Assembly (NCBI GenBank): GCA_022448645.1
Contig: JAKVBZ010000003.1
Coordinates: 84,389-148,388, forward strand
Reading direction: 5' to 3'
Length of the DNA: 64,000 nucleotides
Source: Pirellulaceae bacterium
Lineage (GTDB): Bacteria > Planctomycetota > Planctomycetia > Pirellulales > Pirellulaceae
Position 1 is the first letter of the stretch; each line of letters starts with the position of its first letter. Shown here piece after piece: positions 8,307-17,720 of this stretch. The notes beneath the pieces are model-generated. The model had not been told where the DNA came from and searched no databases. It was given only the letters and a program-made list of their open reading frames with translations. Both the position numbers and the translations under genes were made by a program.

Positions 8307-9485
8307 ATGGATCCAACTGTGGTTATTGTGGGGGCCAGCGTAAGAGCACTGGCCCAATCGGCTGTACGGGCTGGACTCAAGCCAATTTGTGCCGATTGCT
8401 TTGCAGATGCAGACCTTTTGCGCATTTGTCAGGCCACGCAAATCAAGCGGTATCCGCAAGATCTGGCCGACTTTGTGCAGCAAGCCCCACAGGCACCATG
8501 GATGTATACGGGGGGCCTGGAAAATTACCCAGAAATTGTACGGACACTGGAAGAACAGCGGTTTCTATGGGGAAATGGTAGTGAGGTTCTACGGGCAGTT
8601 CGTAACCCATTCGTCGGTTTGCAGGCTCTGCGAAACGAAGGACTTTGCGTGCCAGATACTCTGGTCTGGAATCCAGAGATTCCGAACGATGGTGCCTGGC
8701 TCCTCAAGTCAATTCGATCGTCTGGAGGCATGCGAGTCACGGTCCACGCTGGCCAACACCGACTTCGCCCGGGTGATTATTGTCAGAAAAAAATAGACGG
8801 TAAATCTTGTTCGGCCGTGTATCTGGCTACGTCCGAGGACACTCTCGTATTGGGGTGTACCGAGCAATTGATCGATCAAACTTGGACCGGGGCGGCGCCA
8901 TTTGCGTATGCTGGTTCTGTCGGGCCTGTCACTTTAAGTCTTGCTGTCCAGCACGATGTCCTTTGTGTCGGCAATATTTTGCGGGAACAATTTGGACTGC
9001 GTGGCTTGTTTGGCGTGGACGGGATCGTGGCAGATGACCGTTTTTGGAGTGTCGACATCAATCCTCGTTATCCGGCGTCGACCGAGATTCTTGAGCGGGC
9101 GTCTGAATTTTGCGCCGCCGAGTTACACATGGCTGTTTGTCGAGACGACGTGTTACCGGCGCGGCCAGTAACATCGAGTGAGATACTGCACGGTAAAGTA
9201 ATCGTTTTTGCGAAGCATGCTGGTCGGGCACATGCTGAGTTTTGTTCATGGTTGTCGCAAAAAAACAACAGTCATCTCAGGTGGCCACAGTACGCTGACC
9301 TGCCGCAGCAAGCAGTCCAATTTTCTGTGGGGCAACCGATCCTGACCCTCTTTGCAACCGGCCATCGTCGTGGTGATGTCATCGAGCGGTTGGAGAGTGG
9401 AGTGCAAGAAGTGCATCGGAAACTCGTTGGAACGTGTTCACTCAATGCCGCGCATCGCGCTTCCGTCGATCGCTCTCCTCCATAG
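8307..9485 (+). CDS. ATP-grasp protein of the C1/H4MPT gene set
   Basis: A 392-residue protein with an N-terminal pre-ATP-grasp fold (TVVIVGASVRALAQSA) and an ATP-grasp region. Visible elements include WLLKSIRSSGGMRV (phosphate-binding loop) and GLFGVDGIV...WSVDINPRYPAS, with the metal-binding D/N pair. Uncharacterised ATP-grasp genes of this kind accompany fae and mtdB in methylotrophs and planctomycetes and are thought to act in cofactor (H4MPT or methanofuran) synthesis. That role is inferred from context. Its last 44 bases overlap the convergent acyltransferase gene. Confidence 0.75.
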   Translation: MDPTVVIVGASVRALAQSAVRAGLKPICADCFADADLLRICQATQIKRYPQDLADFVQQAPQAPWMYTGGLENYPEIVRTLEEQRFLWGNGSEVLRAVRNPFVGLQALRNEGLCVPDTLVWNPEIPNDGAWLLKSIRSSGGMRVTVHAGQHRLRPGDYCQKKIDGKSCSAVYLATSEDTLVLGCTEQLIDQTWTGAAPFAYAGSVGPVTLSLAVQHDVLCVGNILREQFGLRGLFGVDGIVADDRFWSVDINPRYPASTEILERASEFCAAELHMAVCRDDVLPARPVTSSEILHGKVIVFAKHAGRAHAEFCSWLSQKNNSHLRWPQYADLPQQAVQFSVGQPILTLFATGHRRGDVIERLESGVQEVHRKLVGTCSLNAAHRASVDRSPP

Positions 9486-10167
9486 CTTGAGCAATCTCTT
9501 CGGCTGTCGGTTTCCACCGTCGGCCAGCCAAAGTTGGTTCAAATGAGTGTTCGCCTGCCAGGCGTGCGACTGCTCGCATTGCTTCCAACGTCAAAGAGGC
9601 AGCAGCCTTCGATTCATTAGCGAGCCCCCGATAGGGCGTCGCGTCGACGGGATCTCCAACTCGTACGCGCACACGAGCCGTCATTAAAAACGGGCTGTAC
9701 GGCAATTTGCGATAGGGTGCTCCATCGATGTAACAGGGGATTAAAGGCACGTTGGCGCGGAGCGCTATCAGCGCCGCACCCGGACGCACGGGTAGCAGGA
9801 ACTTGCTACTCATATTAATCCTGCCCTCGGGCAGCATGCCCACTAGCGCTCCAGCTGACGCATAGCGGATGGCTTGTTTGGTCGCGGCTGTGTCGATACC
9901 TGCACGGTTGGTAGGGATGGCTTGTGCTCGATTCAAGAACCAGGCAAATGCCGGATGTTCCATGAACTCTCGGGCGACCATCCAGTGGACCAACTGAGCA
10001 CCAACCGCCAACTGGATGAAGAAAGGGTCGACAGAGCTACGATGGTTCGTGACGATCACGGCGCCCTGTCCGGGTTCTACCGGCAACTGACGGTCAACGG
10101 AACCGCCCCACAGGCTCCGCGTCATGCAGTGTGACAATTGGAACAGGATCCACTGTGACCAAGACAT
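9442..10167 (-). CDS. PlsC-like 1-acylglycerol-3-phosphate acyltransferase
   Basis: A 241-residue acyltransferase of the PlsC/LPLAT family. The catalytic H(x4)D motif is NHRSSVD (H42, D47). The acceptor-binding motif PEGRIN lies around residue 130, and LIPCYIDG corresponds to the fourth block. Members acylate lysophosphatidate or related lipids at the inner membrane. It follows rimI by 26 bases. The 3' end overlaps the convergent ATP-grasp gene by 44 bases. Confidence 0.85.
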   Translation of the reverse strand: MSWSQWILFQLSHCMTRSLWGGSVDRQLPVEPGQGAVIVTNHRSSVDPFFIQLAVGAQLVHWMVAREFMEHPAFAWFLNRAQAIPTNRAGIDTAATKQAIRYASAGALVGMLPEGRINMSSKFLLPVRPGAALIALRANVPLIPCYIDGAPYRKLPYSPFLMTARVRVRVGDPVDATPYRGLANESKAAASLTLEAMRAVARLAGEHSFEPTLAGRRWKPTAEEIAQAMEESDRRKRDARH

Positions 10168-10193
10168 GTGGAATGAAACCGTAAACAGTCAAA

Positions 10194-10715
10194 TCAACCG
10201 GCAAGTCGCGTGATGCGGTTTACGGGCGTGAACGGTTCGGAATCTTTGACCCCATACTCGTAAGACATCAAGTAGGCGTCTTCCGTAGTATCGTCATAGA
10301 AATCTTTCAGTACCGTGGTCGCCCGAAAACCTACATTACGGAAAAACAACTGTGCGGACAAATTTGTTTCGCGGACTTCCAGCAGAATACGGGTTCGACG
10401 CTGTGGTGACAATTTTCCGATCAGCTTATTCGCCATTTGCCGGCCGACGCCGTTCCGCTGAAACTCTTCGTGGACCGCAAAGCTCAGAATGTGCAGACGT
10501 GTTTTGTGCAATTCATAAATCATGAATCCAACAACACGACCGTCGTATTCGGCGACCATACCGATGCAGTTTCGCTGGCGCAAGCAGCGGATGAAGTCAT
10601 CTTCTGTCCAAGGAAACTCAAAACTAGAATTCTCGATTTCGAGTACCTCTGGCATATCGCGCCGTATCATCCAGCGAATATGGACTCGCACATTCTGCTG
10701 CTGCTGGGAGCTCAT
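10194..10715 (-). CDS. rimI: GNAT acetyltransferase, RimI-like
   Basis: A 173-residue GNAT protein. The acetyl-CoA pyrophosphate loop is seen in EEFQRNGVGRQM, preceded by LHILSFAVH. ENSSFEFPWTEDDF is the RimI signature, and ETNLSAQLFFRNVGF covers the C-terminal motif. RimI acetylates the N-terminal alanine of ribosomal protein S18. It is upstream of, and probably cotranscribed with, the PlsC-like gene. Confidence 0.82.
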   Translation of the reverse strand: MSSQQQQNVRVHIRWMIRRDMPEVLEIENSSFEFPWTEDDFIRCLRQRNCIGMVAEYDGRVVGFMIYELHKTRLHILSFAVHEEFQRNGVGRQMANKLIGKLSPQRRTRILLEVRETNLSAQLFFRNVGFRATTVLKDFYDDTTEDAYLMSYEYGVKDSEPFTPVNRITRLAG

Positions 10716-10970
10716 CAGTGTCTCCTTACGCCTTGTCTGGAAACGTCGGGCCGGTACGTTAACAAAAGGATCTTAACGTGCCAAGACGAACTGCGTTGCG
10801 CTAGTAGTAAAGCGCAAAACACTTTTACTTTATAGGGTGTTCGGCGTGTTGCTAGCAGCGTGAAGTTCCCCGACTCGCCAGCTTCCTAATGCCGATATCG
10901 GCATTCTCCCATCAGTACGTATACCTCCGATTATTGACGCCGTGGAGGATTTCCAAAAAAGAAAGTGGAT

Positions 10971-13900
10971 CTATGGCCGCCGTTGCAGGATGACTCGGTG
11001 ACGTTGGGGTGTCCAATCGGACCACAAGATCGTCACAGTGACTGTACCCAACCAACCCAATACGATGACCATGCCAAGCCAACTCGGAGTCAACCACAAC
11101 CACCAGACAATTCCAATAAGAACTCCGTGAAACGCTGGCCATCGTGAGATGTGCACGATCCAATGAGTCCACGGATCAACTTTCCAGCGTAAAATCGAAA
11201 GCACGCCAACCACCAATAAGCCCGCCAGCGACCAACGCACGGCTGTGCTCCTTGGTGACCGTACCGCCGCTTTGAACTCGACAGCTGGACGGTTTCCATG
11301 AAACATCATATGAACGGCTTGAACTCGATCTGCCTGGATGGTGCCGTCAGACCACATTCGCGACGACTCAATCTTCGAATCCCAGTCTGCTTCTGTTCCT
11401 AAGTGAGATGCAATCTGGAGTTGGCGCGAGTCCATCACCGTGAGTTCCTGTGCCAGGAAAGGGTCTTTGCTGGATCGACATGCCTTGCGAAGTGCGCCGT
11501 AGCGGCGAACCCATATGCGATACCAGTTATTCACATCTTCTGGAGTCTGTTCCCCGACAACCTGAGCTGACAGTTCCATCAATTCCGTCAAGGCGCGCAT
11601 GCGAAAAACATGCTGTCGAGACAACGATATCTTATACTCGGTGTCGTATGGCTGATCCACCGCATGAGAGGAGGGACCGGACACCGTCCATAAGGTTCTT
11701 TGCACATCGATGTCTTGGATGATTGGCGCCATGAAACGAGCAGATGTCGAATAGTAACGAGAGGCGAAACAGTCTCCCGTAAATTCAATCTCGATTCTTT
11801 GTGGAAGCCAAGCCGAGACGAGTGCCACGTCCCACTCCGAGTTGTCCACGCGCCGCATACGTGCAGGGAGTCCTCCGATACTTGCATGGATCAAACGGAG
11901 ATCGGCGGGCAATTGTATACGACAGCTTTCGATTCCCGTGGGCTCGAGATCGAAGCTGATGTGCCCCGAATATCGTCCCGTGTCGGCGGTTGGCAAATGT
12001 ACCTGTATGTCGGCTTGTTGGATCTGCGGAACACCTGTCTGGCCGCTGGCGGATCGCTGCTCAGCGCGGAAATCTGGGTCAATCGCGAGGAACGTCAAAT
12101 CGTGGGAACTTTCTGCTGGTTCGCCAGCAGGCAGCAATTCAGCAGGCAATTTTGCAGGTATCATCCACGGAGTATCCCACACGGTTGCCGCAGACGAATC
12201 GTTTTTCGGCAACACGACGTAGTGGGTGCACTCCGACGTGTTCACTAGATGGACATGCGGTACGTGGATGCGTTGGCCAGGTGCAAATGTCAGCGGAACA
12301 CGAAAGCTGAGGTGAAAACTTTTTCTGATCGTCTCTGGGAGCTGAAAACGAACTTGCTTACGAGCTCCTACTTCACCAGACGGCTCCTCCACAGCTACTA
12401 ACACTTCCGACTGGAAAGATTCTGGTTCGCCGCAAGGTGCTCCTAACTCGAAAACCAATTGATCGAAAAAACCATTTTCTAAAGCAATGTGATGATCAAT
12501 TTCGAGCCACCAGCGGCCGTTCTGTGTGGGGATCAATTTGCTGACCTGTACCGATCGTGAAAGCGGATCATTGGCTTTCACCGTGACATGCCCCATGGAT
12601 TGGCTGCGATCTAATTCCCATACACCAACGATTCGTTCCGCTTCGACTGCTAGTGCGTTTTTGGAAGGCAATTCCACCGGCATTTGGCCAATCGCACCTT
12701 CCCACTTTACGGAAACGTTGTTTCGCCGAGCCACAATAACTCGATCGGTTTCATAAGTCGATGCGTTCATGGACACGGATGGAAAGTCCATTGGTTCCCC
12801 TGCGCGCACGCGAGCTTCTCCATGCAAGGTGATGCGTCGCGGAAGGTCATTCCATTGACTGGGAAACACGTGGACTAGGCCCGGGCTAGGACGGGACCAG
12901 CGGGCGGCCACGGAGTGTTCCTTGTCGCTGATCAATATTTGCCGAATGACCACGTCGTCTGGCACTCGGATTGTGTGAATACACTGGGAAGGGTGGCTGT
13001 CCGAAAAATCCACATCGAGTCTCAACTCAATTCGATCTTCTCCATACACCAGGGTGAGTCGTTGCGATACTTGCGTTTCTGTGGGAATAGGACGGACAGT
13101 GATTACTGGCCACGCAAGTGTTGCGTCAGTTTGATCGTACACGCGAGGTGGTTCATTGAGCGTACCCCCCCAATCTCGCACAAATTCCGGTCCTGGAATC
13201 ATCGCATCCAGCTGCAACTCCGCCTCGGGAAATATCAAACTCGGATGCCCTGAAACTGCTAACCAGCAGCGAGTGGTGTTACCTTCCGTCTCCACACGTG
13301 GAAAAGGTATTTCGCCGATACCTCGCGTTTCTGTCACCAGAAAAGATAAGGGTACGGACACCACATCTTCTGTCGGTTCATCCAATTCCAATAGCACACG
13401 ATGAGCATCTTCCGTAGTGACCTCATGGATCTGTTGGACCGGCGAAGAATCCTCCAGAGGAAGTAGCCGTAAGCGAGGGTCGGTGATCAAAGATACGATG
13501 CGCAGCTTGCCATTCAGTACACGAAACGTCAGTTGGGCATCCAGGACGACGGACTGTGGGTTGATCCTAAGCCAGTAGAGCTGCTCCACATCCAGAGATC
13601 GGGAAGGGTTTCCCAGTTCTCCTCCCAACCAGCGCAACGTCAAACGTTCCCGATTACCAAATTCGCCTCGGAGTTGTTGATGCGTATCGTCTAGGTAAAC
13701 CATCCCGGTTGCCCCGATCCATTCCAAACCAGGTGGTTTGGGTGGCAAATCTACCAACACCTTGCTATTCGCTACTTTGGGAATGTCAAAAGACCATTCA
13801 CCAAAGGATTCTACTGTAGGACTTCTGAGTTGCAGTAATAGCTCCAGACGCACAGGTCCGGCATCGGTGACAAGCAACTCCAAGGCTTGACCATCAGCGG

Positions 13901-16900
13901 TCCAACGCACTGTGACCGGTCGCCCATCCAAGTGCGCCGTGTCGGCAACCAAGTCCATTTCCGATCGCCGAAAATTTAGGCGGATCCAACGCTGCGGGAC
14001 AAATGTTTCTAGGTCACACGTTACTTTGACTTGATCCATCCAAAGGCGCCGATCTGGCACCTCCCAATCCAGACGTGTCTGAAGCACCAGACTATAAACC
14101 ATCCAGTCCGGGAAGGTCCGCTGGGTCTGTTGTTCAAAAGCACGCAAGGCCTGAAATACGGGTTTCGGAACGTGATAGTAATCACCAACGACTTCTTTTT
14201 CAGCGTTCACTGGCACCAACACTTGGTACATCGGACTCCGTCTAGGACCAGTTTCCTCCACCGGCTCGACCGCAGCCAATCCCTCCGTGGGAAACAGTCC
14301 CACGAACATCCCCACCAGACTCACGGTGAAGGCTTGCCGCACCGTGGAAGGATCATTTGGGGAAACTGGATGTGGAGGTCGTTGGTGTAACCGTAGAGGT
14401 TGCAGGTATATCAGCGCCCCACCTAATAGCGTGCCCAGAAAAATGCCGCTGAAGATGGGAATGAGTGACGCGGGAACGACGAGTGCTCCGGTTGCACAGA
14501 TGGCCACCATCGCAATCCAAAGCCGCCTTGCAGATCGGCTCCACCACCATACGGCTACCGCCATTATGAACTGACACGCCCAGCCGACCGCTTTTAAGCG
14601 ACGTTGATCGTGGACCGCACATTGAGGAACCGTTTGGGCAGCTATTGGTAGTCCCATATTGTGAACTTGATTTCCATCCGAACTCCAGGAAACTGGCCAG
14701 TCTCTCATCCTGCTTCTCGAGCTCTCTGAGTCATTTCGTTTCCATGGAAAGAAGACAGAATGGCTGTCTTCACGCGCCCAACTTCCAAAGAACCGATGTC
14801 GCCAACTGTGCTGATGACTCGAAGCAGCTGATGGGCCAGGGACGGAAACCTCAAACCCTGGTGGCAAGGCAATTCGCCATTGCCCTTCCAGGCACGGCGC
14901 GTCGACTATGGGAATGGGCGCCTGCAACGAATCGAGTAATCGTAGTGGGTGTCGCTGATGCTCCAACTCGATTACCAGAGTGATCGTGTTGGAATCTTCC
15001 GGTAACTTTACGATCCATTGACCGTCGTCTCCTTTTGCTTGGTCCGAAACTGCTACGTTGTTCACAGTGGTATTTCGCAACGTAGTGCCGCTGGGAAGCA
15101 TCAATTGCAAATCACTTGAGGACCAATTCTCTAGTTCGTAGCGGACGCGATGGCGTGAAAAACCATCCGCCTCAAACCAAGACTCGACGTGGCAACGGCG
15201 TAACCATTGGCGAGTGCGGTAGGAATCCACTGCTACAGGAGAAATTGCCAGTGCGTGTGCGGAGGAGGCAATGGCGTGAGGCGCCGGGTCGAAGCGAAAG
15301 ACGGCGCGAAGCGTATTTCTCCCATCATCATCTTCAGAGAAATCAGCTGGGATTGCTTGCAAATGGCTGTTCTCGATGAGTACATCCGTTTTACCAGCAA
15401 CACGAATCTCGACCTTGCCCGACTGCCGTTCGGCGTTGGTCACTGACGGTAGAGAAATGTATGTGCCAGGTTTCCATTCTCTCGAGCGTATGGCCTGTAG
15501 CACAAAAGGAGTCCGGCGTGGTCGCCGCAAACCCAACTCCCAGGTTTCACCTGCTTCATCGGTGGCCGCCAAGCTACCTTCGTTAGGTTTTAGAAGCTGG
15601 GGGTGAATACTCGTCTCTGGTTCGCCGACAATCGCCCATTGCGTCGTAGATGGTAGCTCTTGTGAAAATCGAATTCTCAAACGGTCTACGTATTCCGGAA
15701 GAACGCGTATGTGGTGAATCTCCCTCAAGCTGGTATCTCCTGCCACCACCTCTGTCTGAATCTCTGTGGTAAATTGTGCCTCTTGATCTGATAACCATAC
15801 TGCCATCGGACTTGTGTCGAGTTGATCGGAGAACACGATCTCTTGTTCCTCGACATCGAGACGAGAAATCTGTTCTTCGCTCAATGCCGTCAGATCTGTG
15901 TGTACTTGCAAGATGCCTGCCGACTTCAGCACACGAGGGACAGCACAGCTTATCGAAACTAAGTGGTCCTCAATATCCACGTCTTCGAACTGGGCAAAGC
16001 ACAGTTCGTTTCTTCCTAATTTCTGTCCGCGAAGCAACGCTGGATGCTTTCCTGAAATGATCAGGCGCAGGTTTTTACCAACTGCAATTGGTTGCTTCAG
16101 TTGGATTCGAAGCTGTCCTGTAATAGCAGAGTGTTCCCAATCGGCGATCATTCCCGCAGGGTCTGCGTCTATCGAATCAATCGTCCATTGTCCAGGCACG
16201 AACGCCAGCAAACGGTACCGTTCTCCATTGAAACATCGAAAATCGACAAGAGTTCTTCCACTCAATGACGACTCGCCGATCTGAACGTTCGTTCCTTGGC
16301 GAACCTCAACACGATCTGGTCGAGTTGCCAACGTGACTGCCATCATGGGATTCGGACGGAATAACTCAAGTTGTAGTTGGTCTGCCTCATCGGGTAGGGA
16401 ACGCTGTAAAGGCGATGTGGGTCGACACCCGTCTACTCGAAAACCTACGATCTGCAGTGGTTTGTCGACGAGGATCTGGGCTGTGCCCTGCTGCCACAGC
16501 ATGTTGCGTGGACGGATCCATGGAATTACCAATTCAGGATCTGCGTTGGAAGAAAAAGCGGTTAGTTCGAGAACCATGTTGCGCCCTCGTACTGGTTCAT
16601 TGAATTCAATGACTAACAATTCGAGCGCGTTCTCTGCAACCTCCTCAATCGACCAGGACACGGGATGCCCATTCAAAGCAACACTCGTAACGTGAAGCTC
16701 ATTTGCCACGTCCATCTGTAATTGATTCAAGGCTTGAAAACGAACGTCCATATGGAGTTTAAATTGTTGCCGAATGCCGAATTTGTCGATCGTCATATGA
16801 CACGTCTGGCGCACCGCCACACGACGGTGTGGTTCCATGGCAAGCGATTCGGGCAAAATGTGCAACGTGGCCGTGTGCCTACCGCCCATCACAATCTGCC

Positions 16901-17717
16901 ATCGTTGCAGTGATGTTTCTTGCGGTTCTTTGGTCAGCCGTGAGAAGGGTGCTGGACCTGTTTGGCCTGCATTCTGGCTCGATGGTGTATCCGGTTTGGC
17001 AGGAAGAGGTGAGCCGGTCGGAGCCTCCTCCGGTATCCCCAAGTTGACAGCGGGATCTTTCAGCGGGCCGCGAACGAGACCGTGACTTACCATCGGGATG
17101 AGTCCTGGCGGTAATTCAAGGTATAGTTCTGTCGCTGCACACGGCATCAGGTTCAGTTCGAATCGCAGGACACCGTCGGTCGTTCGTTCACCGGCTAGCG
17201 ACCAATCAAACGACAACAGTCCAGTCTGATTCACCAAGACCATCAGTTGACCTTCTGCTGTTCGTCCTAACCTCGCAGGTTCTGGATTTCCTTGGTTGTC
17301 CCATCTGGGATGTCCGAGCGGAAGCTGCGGTTCGTTCAACAAGAGTGTGCTAGGCTGATCTCCGTCGTGGACGACATCACCCTGAGCCATGCCTTCCAAG
17401 AAACGGTCTTGAACCAAGCGGGCAGCGTAAACGGTGCGCTCCATCCGTACGAGTGCCTGAGATGGCTTGGTCCCCTGCTCATCCATTTCACGGACTAGGC
17501 GTTCAAAGAGATCCTGCTTCATGGGGACATATGACAGCCCGGCCGCAGGCACTTGAGGCAAATCATCGTGCAATACCTCGACCATCCGATATTGCAACAC
17601 CTCCTTTTCTTCCGAAGATTCGGAAGCTTGGGATATTGCACCGTTGAGATGGGAGTACATGATTGCGAACAGGACCATCCCGCAATGAATACGACCTGGC
17701 ACAGTAGGCATGATCAT
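10971..17717 (-). CDS. giant secreted membrane-anchored protein, two fused modules
   Basis: A 2,248-residue protein of unknown function. It starts with a signal peptide (residues ~1-30). A long, beta-rich extracytoplasmic part runs to ~1,040, and several transmembrane helices span ~1,042-1,110. A second signal-like hydrophobic stretch (AFTVSLVGMFVGLFPTEGLAA, ~1,127-1,147) opens a second extracytoplasmic part, and a second helix cluster (~2,159-2,235) ends the protein. Each half is about 1,124 residues and begins its helices about 1,035-1,042 residues in. The upstream 1,162-residue gene has the same plan. I infer a fusion of tandem duplicates. The gap to that gene is 3 bases, so translation is coupled. 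No enzyme motif is visible; a cell-surface or periplasmic structural role is a guess. Confidence 0.75.
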   Translation of the reverse strand: MIMPTVPGRIHCGMVLFAIMYSHLNGAISQASESSEEKEVLQYRMVEVLHDDLPQVPAAGLSYVPMKQDLFERLVREMDEQGTKPSQALVRMERTVYAARLVQDRFLEGMAQGDVVHDGDQPSTLLLNEPQLPLGHPRWDNQGNPEPARLGRTAEGQLMVLVNQTGLLSFDWSLAGERTTDGVLRFELNLMPCAATELYLELPPGLIPMVSHGLVRGPLKDPAVNLGIPEEAPTGSPLPAKPDTPSSQNAGQTGPAPFSRLTKEPQETSLQRWQIVMGGRHTATLHILPESLAMEPHRRVAVRQTCHMTIDKFGIRQQFKLHMDVRFQALNQLQMDVANELHVTSVALNGHPVSWSIEEVAENALELLVIEFNEPVRGRNMVLELTAFSSNADPELVIPWIRPRNMLWQQGTAQILVDKPLQIVGFRVDGCRPTSPLQRSLPDEADQLQLELFRPNPMMAVTLATRPDRVEVRQGTNVQIGESSLSGRTLVDFRCFNGERYRLLAFVPGQWTIDSIDADPAGMIADWEHSAITGQLRIQLKQPIAVGKNLRLIISGKHPALLRGQKLGRNELCFAQFEDVDIEDHLVSISCAVPRVLKSAGILQVHTDLTALSEEQISRLDVEEQEIVFSDQLDTSPMAVWLSDQEAQFTTEIQTEVVAGDTSLREIHHIRVLPEYVDRLRIRFSQELPSTTQWAIVGEPETSIHPQLLKPNEGSLAATDEAGETWELGLRRPRRTPFVLQAIRSREWKPGTYISLPSVTNAERQSGKVEIRVAGKTDVLIENSHLQAIPADFSEDDDGRNTLRAVFRFDPAPHAIASSAHALAISPVAVDSYRTRQWLRRCHVESWFEADGFSRHRVRYELENWSSSDLQLMLPSGTTLRNTTVNNVAVSDQAKGDDGQWIVKLPEDSNTITLVIELEHQRHPLRLLDSLQAPIPIVDAPCLEGQWRIALPPGFEVSVPGPSAASSHQHSWRHRFFGSWAREDSHSVFFPWKRNDSESSRSRMRDWPVSWSSDGNQVHNMGLPIAAQTVPQCAVHDQRRLKAVGWACQFIMAVAVWWWSRSARRLWIAMVAICATGALVVPASLIPIFSGIFLGTLLGGALIYLQPLRLHQRPPHPVSPNDPSTVRQAFTVSLVGMFVGLFPTEGLAAVEPVEETGPRRSPMYQVLVPVNAEKEVVGDYYHVPKPVFQALRAFEQQTQRTFPDWMVYSLVLQTRLDWEVPDRRLWMDQVKVTCDLETFVPQRWIRLNFRRSEMDLVADTAHLDGRPVTVRWTADGQALELLVTDAGPVRLELLLQLRSPTVESFGEWSFDIPKVANSKVLVDLPPKPPGLEWIGATGMVYLDDTHQQLRGEFGNRERLTLRWLGGELGNPSRSLDVEQLYWLRINPQSVVLDAQLTFRVLNGKLRIVSLITDPRLRLLPLEDSSPVQQIHEVTTEDAHRVLLELDEPTEDVVSVPLSFLVTETRGIGEIPFPRVETEGNTTRCWLAVSGHPSLIFPEAELQLDAMIPGPEFVRDWGGTLNEPPRVYDQTDATLAWPVITVRPIPTETQVSQRLTLVYGEDRIELRLDVDFSDSHPSQCIHTIRVPDDVVIRQILISDKEHSVAARWSRPSPGLVHVFPSQWNDLPRRITLHGEARVRAGEPMDFPSVSMNASTYETDRVIVARRNNVSVKWEGAIGQMPVELPSKNALAVEAERIVGVWELDRSQSMGHVTVKANDPLSRSVQVSKLIPTQNGRWWLEIDHHIALENGFFDQLVFELGAPCGEPESFQSEVLVAVEEPSGEVGARKQVRFQLPETIRKSFHLSFRVPLTFAPGQRIHVPHVHLVNTSECTHYVVLPKNDSSAATVWDTPWMIPAKLPAELLPAGEPAESSHDLTFLAIDPDFRAEQRSASGQTGVPQIQQADIQVHLPTADTGRYSGHISFDLEPTGIESCRIQLPADLRLIHASIGGLPARMRRVDNSEWDVALVSAWLPQRIEIEFTGDCFASRYYSTSARFMAPIIQDIDVQRTLWTVSGPSSHAVDQPYDTEYKISLSRQHVFRMRALTELMELSAQVVGEQTPEDVNNWYRIWVRRYGALRKACRSSKDPFLAQELTVMDSRQLQIASHLGTEADWDSKIESSRMWSDGTIQADRVQAVHMMFHGNRPAVEFKAAVRSPRSTAVRWSLAGLLVVGVLSILRWKVDPWTHWIVHISRWPAFHGVLIGIVWWLWLTPSWLGMVIVLGWLGTVTVTILWSDWTPQRHRVILQRRP

Positions 17718-17720
17718 TTT

